Assembly (NCBI GenBank): GCA_947446975.1
Contig: CANFHM010000002.1
Location: forward strand, 1-64,000
From: Microthrixaceae bacterium
GTDB taxonomy: Bacteria > Actinomycetota > Acidimicrobiia > Acidimicrobiales > Acidimicrobilacustridaceae
Direction: 5' to 3'
DNA length: 64,000 nt
The notes under the pieces are model-generated. The model was not told the DNA's origin, ran no database searches, and was given only the letters and a program-made list of their open reading frames with translations. The position numbers and the translations under genes are program-made. Each line of letters begins with the position of its first letter. Position 1 is the first letter of the stretch. Below are positions 37,371 to 47,081 of the stretch, in pieces.

Positions 37371-39422
37371 CTGTTTGGCGGCGATCAGCTGGGGGGCGAG
37401 CCAGTCGACCACCGTCTGGAGGTGATCGGCCCGGATGTGCACGCCGTCGTCACGGGTGGCCACATCCTTGGCCCCACCGGTGGGACCGAGATAGGCCTGA
37501 TAGTCGATGACCACCGACCGGGGGAGTGCCTCCACGAGGGGCAGCACGATCTCGTTGAGCCGGTCGATGCGATCGGGGGAGTTGTAGGGGCTCGTTCGGT
37601 TGAGATGGGCGGTCTTCAGCCAGGCGATCGATGCCCCACGGGAGGAGAGGATCGACAGCGCCTCGCTGTACTCGGATCTGATGTAGTCGTCGTACACGGG
37701 GTCGCCGGGGCGGAGCCATTGGTCGCCGCCCTGCGGGATGCGTCGATCGATGGTGTCCCACGGACTGCCGTAGGAGAGCACGACATCGGGGTGGTAGGTG
37801 TCCACGGACGTGACCCATGAGACGAGGTCCGGGTCGGGGACCAGCAGCGGGTCGACGGGATCGGCCCAGGTGCTGCACACGGGGCTCACCGGACCGGGCC
37901 CGTCCTCGTACTTCTTGTCGCCCCCGCGGGTGGTGCCGCAGCCGAGCTCGGCATCGGAGAAGACCATGATCTGACCGGGATGCGACGCGCACCAGTCCCG
38001 CAGCGCCGCGCCGAGCTGCACCATGACGGAATCGCCCACCACGAGGATGCGCACCGGATCACTGCCCGCAGGAGCCACGCACGGGCTGTTCTTGCCGAGG
38101 GCGATGGGTGTGGTGCCCTGTGCCGGAACCCCGTTGAGGGCGGTGACCTTCGGCGTCCGCACCGCATTGGCGTAGAGCAGCAGGGTGAGCGAGATGATGA
38201 TCCCCGCGCTGAGACCGGCCACGAGCTTCCAGCCCGGCCAACGGCCCTTGATGAACGGCTTCTCGATCCAGCGGTAGCTCGCCCAGGCGAGCAGGAACGT
38301 GAGTCCGAACCCGAGGATCATGTCGCGGGCGTTGTTGAATCCCGGCTTGTCGGCGGAGCGGTCGCTGTCGATCGCGATGAACACGAGCCAGTGGTAGAGG
38401 TAGAGCCCGAACCCGAGTCGACCCGCCCACATCAGGAATCGGTTCTGGTAGATGGCGTGGAGCCATCCGCTCGGCATGGACACCGCCCGGGTCATGAACA
38501 CCGAGAGCACGGCCACGAGGAAGAATCCGCCGTACTCGAACATCCACCCGGTCTTCTCGCTGACGGTGAGCATCAGGTAGAGGAACACGCCGGTGGAGAT
38601 GAGACCCATGAGCTGGGTCAGCCAGTGCCCGACCCGTGTGCGCGGCGGCCCGTACTGGTTGCACACCACGGCCATGGCGATGCCGAGCAGCAGTGCGAAG
38701 GCCCGGGTGTCGGTGCCGTAGTAGGCCCGCGAGATCGTCTGGGGGTTGTTGGGGTCGAAGACCACCGACATCCAGATCGCCGAGGCGATGGCACCTCCGA
38801 CCGACAGGATCGTCAACCACCGTTTCGAGAACCACTTCAGACAGATGATGATGAAGAAGGGGGCGAAGAGGTAGAACTGCTCCTCAATGGCGAACGACCA
38901 CACATGACGGAACGGCTGTGGGTTCGAGTACTGGCTGGCGTCGAAGTAGTTCGTGCCCGCGAAGATCTCCCGCCAGTTGGCCACATAACTCATCGCCGCC
39001 GTGATGCCGCCGGTCCATTTGGGGATCCTGGAGGTGTCGAGGATGAATGCCGTGACGAAGGAGGTGACGATGAACGTGGCCACCAGCGCCGGGAGCAGCC
39101 GACGCACCCGGCGCGAGGCGTAGCTGCCCACGTCGACCTTGTCGGTGCGGTCGTGCTCGTTGAGCAGGATGGTGACGATCAGGAAGCTCGACAGCACGAA
39201 GAAGAGGTCGATCCCGAGGATGCCGCCGGGGATCCAGTACGGGGCGAAGTGATAAGCGAGGGGACCGATGATCACGAACAGGCCGCGCATGCCATCGAGC
39301 GCCGGCATATGAGCCACCCGCCCGGGCCGCTGGCCGGTGGTGGTGTCCTGCTCGGCGGGGGCCGAGGGCTCCGGGGTGGGGTCGGCGCCACCGTCGTCGA
39401 GCTGCTCGATCGTCGTGGTCAT
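37350..39422 (-). CDS. OafA/AT3 acyltransferase with C-terminal SGNH domain
   Basis: ALDGMRGLFVIIGPLAYHFAPYWIPGGILGIDLFFVLSSFL; WSFAIEEQFYLFAP; GDSVMV and DGVH. Confidence 0.9.
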   Translation of the reverse strand: MTTTIEQLDDGGADPTPEPSAPAEQDTTTGQRPGRVAHMPALDGMRGLFVIIGPLAYHFAPYWIPGGILGIDLFFVLSSFLIVTILLNEHDRTDKVDVGSYASRRVRRLLPALVATFIVTSFVTAFILDTSRIPKWTGGITAAMSYVANWREIFAGTNYFDASQYSNPQPFRHVWSFAIEEQFYLFAPFFIIICLKWFSKRWLTILSVGGAIASAIWMSVVFDPNNPQTISRAYYGTDTRAFALLLGIAMAVVCNQYGPPRTRVGHWLTQLMGLISTGVFLYLMLTVSEKTGWMFEYGGFFLVAVLSVFMTRAVSMPSGWLHAIYQNRFLMWAGRLGFGLYLYHWLVFIAIDSDRSADKPGFNNARDMILGFGLTFLLAWASYRWIEKPFIKGRWPGWKLVAGLSAGIIISLTLLLYANAVRTPKVTALNGVPAQGTTPIALGKNSPCVAPAGSDPVRILVVGDSVMVQLGAALRDWCASHPGQIMVFSDAELGCGTTRGGDKKYEDGPGPVSPVCSTWADPVDPLLVPDPDLVSWVTSVDTYHPDVVLSYGSPWDTIDRRIPQGGDQWLRPGDPVYDDYIRSEYSEALSILSSRGASIAWLKTAHLNRTSPYNSPDRIDRLNEIVLPLVEALPRSVVIDYQAYLGPTGGAKDVATRDDGVHIRADHLQTVVDWLAPQLIAAKQLPARPD

Positions 39423-39552
39423 CGAACCTCCCTCCGGTGGACGGTGCCGGGTGAGCCCGGGCGCGGATATCAGTGTGTCACGCAGGTGCGGCCCTGTGGC
39501 TGCGTGCCGAAGACGGCCCGACCACGAGCGGACGGGAGGTCGCGGGCCGGGC

Positions 39553-41745
39553 TCATGGTCCGGCGAGCTCGGAGGTGGGGGCGATCGGGGTGGGGACGGT
39601 CGAGCTGGGCGGCTCGGTGACCACAGGAGGGATGCCGGTGGATCGGGCGGCGGCGATGATCGCATCGGTGATGGCCGGGGCGAGCAGGTCCATCCCCGCC
39701 TGGGAGAAGTGCAGTCCGTCGTAGCGGATCACCTGATCCTCCGGCGTGTGGTTCGAGCAGGGATCGGTGGGGCACACGATCGGCTTGAGGTCGACCACGC
39801 TGACCCGCGCATGGGTCGCTGCGTACCGGCGGAAGAGCTCGCCCATGTGCAGCACCCGCCAGTTCTCCGCCGGCCGCCCGTTCGGCTCGTACACGGTGAA
39901 CGGGAGCGGTTGGTCGAGCAGCACGATCTGGGGCAGACCGACGGTGAGCGGGCCCAGCGTGCGATCGAGGGCGTCGAGCTCCATCTGATCGAACTCGGGG
40001 GTGCCGAACTCGACGAGGCGGCCGTTGACGTACCGGTCGTAGGTGTCGCTCACCACAGCGCTGAACACGATGATCTGGGGATGGAGCTGCGACTCGGCCT
40101 CGATCCAATCGTTGTTGTCGCAGTTGGAGTTGTGGGCCCGCAGCAGACCGTTGAACCGCGACGGGTAGCGCAGGATCTCACACGGGTAGACCGCTCGGTT
40201 CCAGATGATCAGCTTCGCCGGGTCGAACGGCGAGGTGTACGAGTTCGGCTGGGGGAAGACGATGGGGCCGCCACCGCCGAGGGTCCACATCACCGAATCG
40301 CCGATCCACAGTGCCGTGTAGGGCAGATCGGGTGGCAGTTGGCCGGGCGGTGTGGTCACGACCGTGCTGGCGGTGGATGGTGGCGTCGCGGTGGAGGTGG
40401 ATCCCTGGATCTGCGGACCGATGGTGAGCACCAGCACGCACAGCACGGCCACCAACGAGGCCGTGCCCCAGCCCTGCAGCAGCCGGCGGTTCCGGGCCCG
40501 GGCCTCGGGGGAACCCGGGATGGGGTCGCGTGCGCCGCGTGGGCGACGCAGTGGTCGCTCGATCAGGACGAAGGAGGCCGTGGTGGCTGCTGCGGTGACG
40601 ACGACCCGCAGGAGGAACAGCGCCGGCCCGTCGAGCCCGGTGCGCTGCTGATCGAGGAACACCAGCACTGGCCAGTGCCAGAGATAGAGCCCGTAGGAGA
40701 CCTCGCCGAGTCGTCGCATCGGGGTGCTCTCGAGGATGCGGTTGGTGATCGGGGAGCGGTGGCGGGCGAGCACCCAGATGAGTGCAGCGACGCCGATGGC
40801 GATGACCGTGAAGCCACCCCGGTAGAGCCAGTCGCTGTGGAAATCAGCAAGGGCGATGGCCGCCACCAGCGCCAGCAGCAGAGCGACACCGGCGGCACGG
40901 GCACCGCGGTTCGACCCGGCGGTGCTCGACCGGGGCAGCAGGTACCAGATGCAGGCGAGCGCGACGCCGATCAGGATCGTCTGCACCCTCGTGTCGGTGC
41001 CGAGGTACTCCCGTGACGGATCGGTGCCCGGGGTGTGGATCACGATCATGGTGATGGCCGAGGCGACCGCTCCCGTCACGGCGACGATGAGGAGACCGAT
41101 CGAGAGGCGATGCAGTTCCGGACGGCCGAGTCCGCGCCGGCGGATGACCCCGACCACGGCGACGACCCCGAGCACGAGGAACGGGAACAGCAGATAGAAC
41201 TGCTCCTCCACGGCCAGCGACCAGAAATGCGCCACCGGCGACTTCGGCCCGAACGACGAGGCATAGGACTGACCGTGACCGATCGTCCACCAGTTGGCGA
41301 CATAGGTGATGGCCGACAGCGCCTCGCCCCGGAGGGTGCCACGGGTGTAGTCGGGCTCGAGCACGAAGGCGATGGCCACGCTGACCACGACGGTGGCGAG
41401 CGCCGCCGGCAGCAGGCGGCGGATCCGGCGGTTCCAGAACCCGCTCAGCGAGAGCGTCGAAGTGGACTGGTGCTCGACGAGGATGAGCGAGGTGAGCAGG
41501 AATCCGCTGAGCACGAAGAAGACATCGACCCCGAGGAAGCCGCCGGGAACCTGATCCGGAGCGAAGTGGAACAGCACCACGGCGGCCACGGCGAGACCCC
41601 GGAGACCGTCGAGGACCGGCAGATGCTCGAAGGTGCGTCGCCGGGAGGTCCGGTCGCGTCGACGGCGCTGCGAGCGGACGGTGTCGTCGGATGCGTCATC
41701 GGAGGAGGACGCGGAAGTCGACGTCCATCGATCGCTCGCATCCAC
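39553..41745 (-). CDS. OafA/AT3 acyltransferase with C-terminal SGNH domain
   Basis: VLDGLRGLAVAAVVLFHFAPDQVPGGFLGVDVFFVLSGFLLT; WSLAVEEQFYLLFP; GDSVMW and DGLH. Confidence 0.92.
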   Translation of the reverse strand: MDASDRWTSTSASSSDDASDDTVRSQRRRRDRTSRRRTFEHLPVLDGLRGLAVAAVVLFHFAPDQVPGGFLGVDVFFVLSGFLLTSLILVEHQSTSTLSLSGFWNRRIRRLLPAALATVVVSVAIAFVLEPDYTRGTLRGEALSAITYVANWWTIGHGQSYASSFGPKSPVAHFWSLAVEEQFYLLFPFLVLGVVAVVGVIRRRGLGRPELHRLSIGLLIVAVTGAVASAITMIVIHTPGTDPSREYLGTDTRVQTILIGVALACIWYLLPRSSTAGSNRGARAAGVALLLALVAAIALADFHSDWLYRGGFTVIAIGVAALIWVLARHRSPITNRILESTPMRRLGEVSYGLYLWHWPVLVFLDQQRTGLDGPALFLLRVVVTAAATTASFVLIERPLRRPRGARDPIPGSPEARARNRRLLQGWGTASLVAVLCVLVLTIGPQIQGSTSTATPPSTASTVVTTPPGQLPPDLPYTALWIGDSVMWTLGGGGPIVFPQPNSYTSPFDPAKLIIWNRAVYPCEILRYPSRFNGLLRAHNSNCDNNDWIEAESQLHPQIIVFSAVVSDTYDRYVNGRLVEFGTPEFDQMELDALDRTLGPLTVGLPQIVLLDQPLPFTVYEPNGRPAENWRVLHMGELFRRYAATHARVSVVDLKPIVCPTDPCSNHTPEDQVIRYDGLHFSQAGMDLLAPAITDAIIAAARSTGIPPVVTEPPSSTVPTPIAPTSELAGP

Positions 41746-41757
41746 GGGGTCAAGGTA

Positions 41758-41779
41758 TCAGCGGCCCAGAACCCGCTGA
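41758..41779. repeat. inverted repeat just upstream of the minus-strand gene in a divergent acyltransferase pair
   Basis: tcagcgg-8 nt-ccgctga, perfect 7 bp arms. Confidence 0.35.
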
Positions 41780-41816
41780 CATCGGCCCCAGCCGGGTGAC
41801 CAGTACATTTCGACGG

Positions 41817-43811
41817 GTGACGAGCGTGGGGGTGGGGGAGCAGCAGTCGACCGGCCCGACCCGTCTGCGCGGTCTCGACGGCCTGCGGGGCCTGGCGCTC
41901 ATCCCGGTGCTGGTGTTCCATCTCTGGCCGGACTTCCTGCCCGGCGGACTCGTCGGTCTTCCCATCTTCTTCGCCCTCTCGGGCTTCGTCATCACCCGTG
42001 GTCTGCTCGGCGAGATCGCCAAGCACCGCACCGTCGATCTCCGGGCGTTCTTCGCCCGCCGGTTCCGTCGACTGTGGCCCGCCTCGACCGCCGTGCTGGC
42101 CGGCGTCACGGTGGTCTGGCTGGGATTCGTCTGGATGACCAGATCCATCGCCATCGACATCCTGGCGTCGTTCTTCGAGGTGGCGAACTGGCGCTTCCTG
42201 CTGACCGGCACCACCTACGGGGCCCATGAGGGTTCGCCGGTCGCGCACTTCTGGTCGCTCGGCATCGAGGAGCAGGTGTACCTGGTCGTCCCGTTGGTCG
42301 TGTGGTTCCTGCGGCGACGTCCGCAGCTGCTCGCCGTGGCCTTCGCCCTGTTCATCGCCGGATCCTTCATGGTCACTCTGGCCAACGCCGGTGATGCCAC
42401 GGTCATCTACTACTCGACCTTCACGCGATCGGCTGAGTTCTTCATCGGTGCGCTCGTCGCCGTCGTCGTGGGATCCCGTTCCACCACCCTGCGCCACGAT
42501 CTCCTCGGTCGTCTCACCGGGGTGGTCGGCTTCCTCGCCCTCGGATCGCTCGCGTGGCTGGCGTTCCGCAGCTCACTCGGTACCGAGGCCTACTACCGCG
42601 GTGGCCTCACGGGTCTGGCGGTGCTCGCCGCGCTCGTGATCATCGCCGCGATCTGGTCGCCATCGATGTTCCGGACGCTGTCGATCCGGCCGCTGGTCTG
42701 GATCGGCTCGATCTCCTACGGGGTGTATCTCATCCACTGGCCGCTGCACATCGCCCTGCTCCACACGGGCCTTCCCACGTGGCTCCAGCCATGGTTGGTG
42801 CTCGCAGTGTCGTTCACGGTGGCACCGATCTCGCTGCGGCTGTTCGAGGAGCCGATCCGGGTGCGTCGGATCACGCTGCGACGATTCGCACCGTGGGCCA
42901 CGGCGCTCACCGTGGCCGTGCTGGTCGGCTCGATCTACGGCACGACCGTGCCCGCTCCCGCCTCCGAGATCGATTTCGCAGCAGCCCAGCGTCGTTTCGA
43001 GGCCGGAGCTGCCAAGGTGGCGCCGGTGGTGCCCGCCGACCCCACTGCCCCGAAGGGCACCGCCGCCAACCCGGTGTCGGTCGCCGTGTTCGGTGATTCC
43101 ACGGCCGTGATGCTGGCCTCGTCGATCGGTGCCGGTGATCCGCGCATCCGGGATGCCGGCGGCTGGTCGAGGGTGTGGTGTCCGCTGGGGCGTGGGGGAC
43201 TCGTCCGCGGGGATTCCGGCAGCGGCGACAACCCCACGATGCCGTCGATGCCGGCGTTCGACTTCTGTGACTGGACGACGAACTGGCCCGATGCGGTGCG
43301 TGCCGCCGGTGGGGTCGATGTGGCGGTGGTGCTCACCGGCAACTGGGACGCCGCCGGTCGGAAGGTGCCGGCCCTCGGCGACGGCTATCACACGGTGGGC
43401 GAGCCGCTCTATGACGACTGGCTCCGCGGCGAGATCAGCGGGGCGGCCGATGCGCTGCATGAGGCCGGTGCTGCACATGTGGCCTGGCTCACCCTGCCGC
43501 CGAAGATCGATCGAGGGCCCAATCCTCGCTTCGAGCGCTACACGCAGCTGCTCGAGGAGGTGGCGGCCACCCGGCCGTGGATGACGATCGTCGACTACGC
43601 AGGACACATGGCGACGGAACCCGACAATCGTCGGATGCGACCGGACGGCAGTCACCTCGACGAGAACGGCTCGGCCGAGCTCTGGAGGACCTGGCTCACC
43701 GAGGAGATCCTCGGCATCGGCACCTCTGCGGTGCCGACGTCGGCCGCAGCCATCCCGAACACCGGTGCCGCGGCCGGGGGCACACCATCGGGGCAGGGGA
43801 CCCTCTCCTAG
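41817..43811 (+). CDS. OafA/AT3 acyltransferase with C-terminal SGNH domain
   Basis: GLDGLRGLALIPVLVFHLWPDFLPGGLVGLPIFFALSGFVIT; WSLGIEEQVYLVVP; GDSTAV and DGSH; GTG start likely. Confidence 0.9.
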   Translation: MTSVGVGEQQSTGPTRLRGLDGLRGLALIPVLVFHLWPDFLPGGLVGLPIFFALSGFVITRGLLGEIAKHRTVDLRAFFARRFRRLWPASTAVLAGVTVVWLGFVWMTRSIAIDILASFFEVANWRFLLTGTTYGAHEGSPVAHFWSLGIEEQVYLVVPLVVWFLRRRPQLLAVAFALFIAGSFMVTLANAGDATVIYYSTFTRSAEFFIGALVAVVVGSRSTTLRHDLLGRLTGVVGFLALGSLAWLAFRSSLGTEAYYRGGLTGLAVLAALVIIAAIWSPSMFRTLSIRPLVWIGSISYGVYLIHWPLHIALLHTGLPTWLQPWLVLAVSFTVAPISLRLFEEPIRVRRITLRRFAPWATALTVAVLVGSIYGTTVPAPASEIDFAAAQRRFEAGAAKVAPVVPADPTAPKGTAANPVSVAVFGDSTAVMLASSIGAGDPRIRDAGGWSRVWCPLGRGGLVRGDSGSGDNPTMPSMPAFDFCDWTTNWPDAVRAAGGVDVAVVLTGNWDAAGRKVPALGDGYHTVGEPLYDDWLRGEISGAADALHEAGAAHVAWLTLPPKIDRGPNPRFERYTQLLEEVAATRPWMTIVDYAGHMATEPDNRRMRPDGSHLDENGSAELWRTWLTEEILGIGTSAVPTSAAAIPNTGAAAGGTPSGQGTLS

Positions 43812-43821
43812 ACTCTCGGCG

Positions 43822-44700
43822 ATGGCCCCACCGGTGACGTTCACCCTCGATTTCGAAGACCTCCGCACGTCGCCGACCCAGGAATCCCGCGTCGAGTACG
43901 CCACGTCGCTCGTCCTCGACCGGCTGGCCGAGAAGGACATCAGGGGCACGATCTTCTGCGTCGCCGACGTGGCGGCCCGGGAACCCCGCCTCATGCGCCG
44001 CATCACCGAACTGGGACATGAGGTCGCCGTGCACGGCTACCAGCACACGCCCATCGATCTGCTCGGCGAGACCCGCTTCCATGAGCAGACGATCCGCGCC
44101 AAGGAGATCCTGGAGGAGCTCACCGGTCAGGAGATCTCCGGGTTCCGTGCGCCGCAGTTCTCGATCATCCCGGAGACCAGCTGGGCCCTCGACGTGCTCG
44201 CCGACATCGGCTTCACCTACTCCTCGAGCATCCTCCCCGTGGCCACGCTCATGTACGGCTGGCCGGGCACACCCATGACCCCGTTCCGCTGGCCCCAGGG
44301 CCTCGTGGAGATCCCGTGTCCGGTGGTGTCCCTGCTCGGGATGCATATCCCCTACCTCGGCGGTGCCTACATGCGGGTGCTTCCCTCCTATGTCCGCCGT
44401 CGCGGGGTGCGCGACGCCCCCGAGGGTTCCGTGCTCTGGACCTACTGCCATCCATGGGAGTTCGACCCCGACGAGGAGTTCTACGTCTATGAGCACGGGG
44501 GCTGGCTCGTGAGCCGGATCGGCTGGATCAACCGCGCCGGGATGCTCAAACGGGTCGAGCATTCGCTGCGCGACGCTGTCGGTCCGCCGCTGCGAGAGGT
44601 CGTGGCCTCGTTGACCGACCTCCCGGTGTTCGAGCCGGCGGCTGATCCCGGGCAGCGGGCGCCGCTGCAGGGTCGCCTGCGCCGTCGGGCCGACGTATGA
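43822..44700 (+). CDS. polysaccharide deacetylase family protein with DUF3473-like C-terminus
   Basis: FTLDFEDLR...GTIFCVADVAAREPRLMRRITELGHEVAVHGYQHTPIDLL; YCHPWEFDPDEEF. Confidence 0.88.
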   Translation: MAPPVTFTLDFEDLRTSPTQESRVEYATSLVLDRLAEKDIRGTIFCVADVAAREPRLMRRITELGHEVAVHGYQHTPIDLLGETRFHEQTIRAKEILEELTGQEISGFRAPQFSIIPETSWALDVLADIGFTYSSSILPVATLMYGWPGTPMTPFRWPQGLVEIPCPVVSLLGMHIPYLGGAYMRVLPSYVRRRGVRDAPEGSVLWTYCHPWEFDPDEEFYVYEHGGWLVSRIGWINRAGMLKRVEHSLRDAVGPPLREVVASLTDLPVFEPAADPGQRAPLQGRLRRRADV

Positions 44701-46064
44701 CCGCTCGCCGACCCTCGCGCTTCGCGCTCCTGCTCGCCCTCATCTGTCTGCTCGGATTCGGGATCCGGATCGGGTTCATCATCGCCGAGCAGGACTCCAA
44801 GCTCGGCGGCGACGCGATCTACTACCACAAGGCAGCCAACCTCCTCGCCGATGGCAAGGGGTTCATCGATCCGTTCCGGTACCTCTACGGCAGTGAGGAG
44901 ACCATCACCCTCGCCGACGGACAGACCAGGACAGTCACCGTCCCGGTCGGACATGTCGAGCCCACCGCCGGTCATCCGCCGGTCTATGTGCTGTATCTCG
45001 CCGCATTCTCGAAGCTCGGCATGCGCTCGGCCACATCGCACAAGGTGGCGTCGGCGTTGCTGGGCGTCTGCGCCATCGTGCTGGCTGGTCTGCTCGGACG
45101 GGAACTGCGCAGCGAACGGCTGGGGCTCATCGCCGCATTCATCACCGCGGTGTACGCGAACGTCTGGGTCAACGACATCGTCCTGATGTCGGAGACCGCA
45201 GCGATCGTGATGGCCTTCGCCGCCACATTGTTCGGGTTGCGGTTCTGGCGATCTCCGACGATGCGCAACGGGGTGTGGTTCGCGCTCGCCGGTGCACTCG
45301 CCGCCCTGTCGAGGGCCGAGCTGCTGCTGTTCATGCCCATCATCGGTGCGGTGGCGCTGCTTCGGTCGGGCATCCCCTGGACCCGCCGATTCACCACGTA
45401 CGGCGTGATGGGTCTGGTGTGCATCGCTGCACTCGCCCCGTGGGTCATCCGGAACAATCTCGTGATGAAGGAGCATCTCACCCTGTCCGATGGGGCCGGC
45501 ACCGTGCTCGTACAGGCCAACTGCGACCTCACGTACTACGGCGACGAGCACGGTGATCACATCGGTGGGTGGTACCTGTACTGCGGCAGCCGCACGCAGC
45601 CCTACGGTCCCAACGGCGAACTGCTCGATGAATCCCAGCGCGACAAGGTGGTGCGCGAACAGGCGCTCCAGTACATCCGCAGTCATACGACCCGACTCAT
45701 CACCGTCGTGGTGCCGGCCCGGATCGGCCGGATGTGGGGCGTGTATCAGCCGATCGACCAGATGCGCACCGAGATCGTCGAGCGTCGACCCGCCGTGCCG
45801 GCCTGGATCGGCTTCTGGCAGTACGTGGTCCTGATGCCCTTCGTGCTGGCCGGTGTGGTCATCCAGTGGCGCCGTCGTGAGCCGGTGCTGGTCCTCGCCC
45901 TGTGGGCCGGCCTCGTCACCTTCACCGCCGCCACCACCTTCGGCAACATCCGCTATCGCACGGCGGCGGAGATCTCCATCGTGATGTTCTCGGCGATCGC
46001 CTTCGATGCGATCTGGGATGCCATCTCCCGACGCCGACGATCCTCCGACGGGGTCGTGGTGTGA
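44697..46064 (+). CDS. GT39/ArnT-like membrane glycosyltransferase
   Basis: Multi-TM protein with GGDAIYYHKAANLLADGKGFIDPFRYL; 4 bp overlap with deacetylase. Confidence 0.8.
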   Translation: MTARRPSRFALLLALICLLGFGIRIGFIIAEQDSKLGGDAIYYHKAANLLADGKGFIDPFRYLYGSEETITLADGQTRTVTVPVGHVEPTAGHPPVYVLYLAAFSKLGMRSATSHKVASALLGVCAIVLAGLLGRELRSERLGLIAAFITAVYANVWVNDIVLMSETAAIVMAFAATLFGLRFWRSPTMRNGVWFALAGALAALSRAELLLFMPIIGAVALLRSGIPWTRRFTTYGVMGLVCIAALAPWVIRNNLVMKEHLTLSDGAGTVLVQANCDLTYYGDEHGDHIGGWYLYCGSRTQPYGPNGELLDESQRDKVVREQALQYIRSHTTRLITVVVPARIGRMWGVYQPIDQMRTEIVERRPAVPAWIGFWQYVVLMPFVLAGVVIQWRRREPVLVLALWAGLVTFTAATTFGNIRYRTAAEISIVMFSAIAFDAIWDAISRRRRSSDGVVV

Positions 46065-46993
46065 GCTTCGGCGACGCAGAGCTCGCCCGCACCGCGGCAC
46101 TCCTCAACGAGGTGTTCGGCCACGAGCATCCGCTCACCGTGGACTCGCTCCGCTGGTACTACGAGGCCAACCCGGTGGGGCCGGCCGCTGTCGGCAACGT
46201 CGAGGACGGCGATCGGCGGCTCGGCAACTATGCGCTCGTGCCCCAGCGGTTCGAGTCCGGCGACGGACGCAGTGCGGTGCTCGGCGTGGGCGTCGATCTC
46301 GCCGTCTCGCCATCGGCCCGCGGTGGCGGTGTGTTCCGGCGCACGGTCGAGGACTCCTACGCCCGCGCCATCGAACTCGGGCACGACGGGATCCTCGGGG
46401 TGGCCAACGCCAACTCGGCTCCCCGGATGGTCTCGACCCTCGGCTGGCGAGCACTGGATCCGCTGCCTGTCACCCTGTGCTTCCCCGGCGCATCGGGCGG
46501 CGGGTTCACAGCTGCGGAGACGGACACCGCGTACCTCGAGGGTCCTGCGCTCGACGAGATCGCCCCGCAGGGGTTCATCCGACCAGCTGCACCGGGCTTC
46601 GCGCCGCTGTGGACCCCGGAACTCCTGCGCTGGCGGCTGGCTCGCCCCGAGTTCCGGTACTGGGTGCATGTCGCACCGGACCTGGTGGTCATCTCCACCC
46701 GGACCCGCGTGGCCGGAACGCCCTTCGGCGTCGTGCTCAAGACCCTCGCCCGTCGCCCCATCACCCGACCGGTGTCGGGCCGACGCGTCGCCGCCACGGT
46801 GGCCCGGACCCATCGGACCCCGTTCGTGATCCATTGGGGTCGCACCCCATGGGTCCGGTACCGGGGCCTCCCGCTGCCGCAGTCACGGATGCCGTCGCCG
46901 CTGTCGCTGGTGCTCCATCGCCATCACGATGGGTTCGTCGAACAGCACTTCGAACTGAGCGCGTTCGAGTTCCTCGACTTCGACGCCTACTGA
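46061..46993 (+). CDS. GNAT-fold acetyltransferase
   Basis: VDLAVSPSARGGGVFRRTVEDSYARAIELGHDGILGVANANSAP; GTG start overlaps the preceding stop. Confidence 0.7.
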   Translation: MSFGDAELARTAALLNEVFGHEHPLTVDSLRWYYEANPVGPAAVGNVEDGDRRLGNYALVPQRFESGDGRSAVLGVGVDLAVSPSARGGGVFRRTVEDSYARAIELGHDGILGVANANSAPRMVSTLGWRALDPLPVTLCFPGASGGGFTAAETDTAYLEGPALDEIAPQGFIRPAAPGFAPLWTPELLRWRLARPEFRYWVHVAPDLVVISTRTRVAGTPFGVVLKTLARRPITRPVSGRRVAATVARTHRTPFVIHWGRTPWVRYRGLPLPQSRMPSPLSLVLHRHHDGFVEQHFELSAFEFLDFDAY

Positions 46994-47081
46994 CCGGTCC
47001 GGTCCTGCCGTCGATGCGGTGGCGCCCAGCAGGCCGGGCGCTCCGGACGGGGTGGTCCACGGCGTCCTAGTCTGCGCATCT

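Noticed and set aside
37980-39620. 546-aa plus-strand ORF opposite an AT3 acyltransferase
   Set aside because: Antisense shadow ORF rich in Glu/His/Arg; no domain
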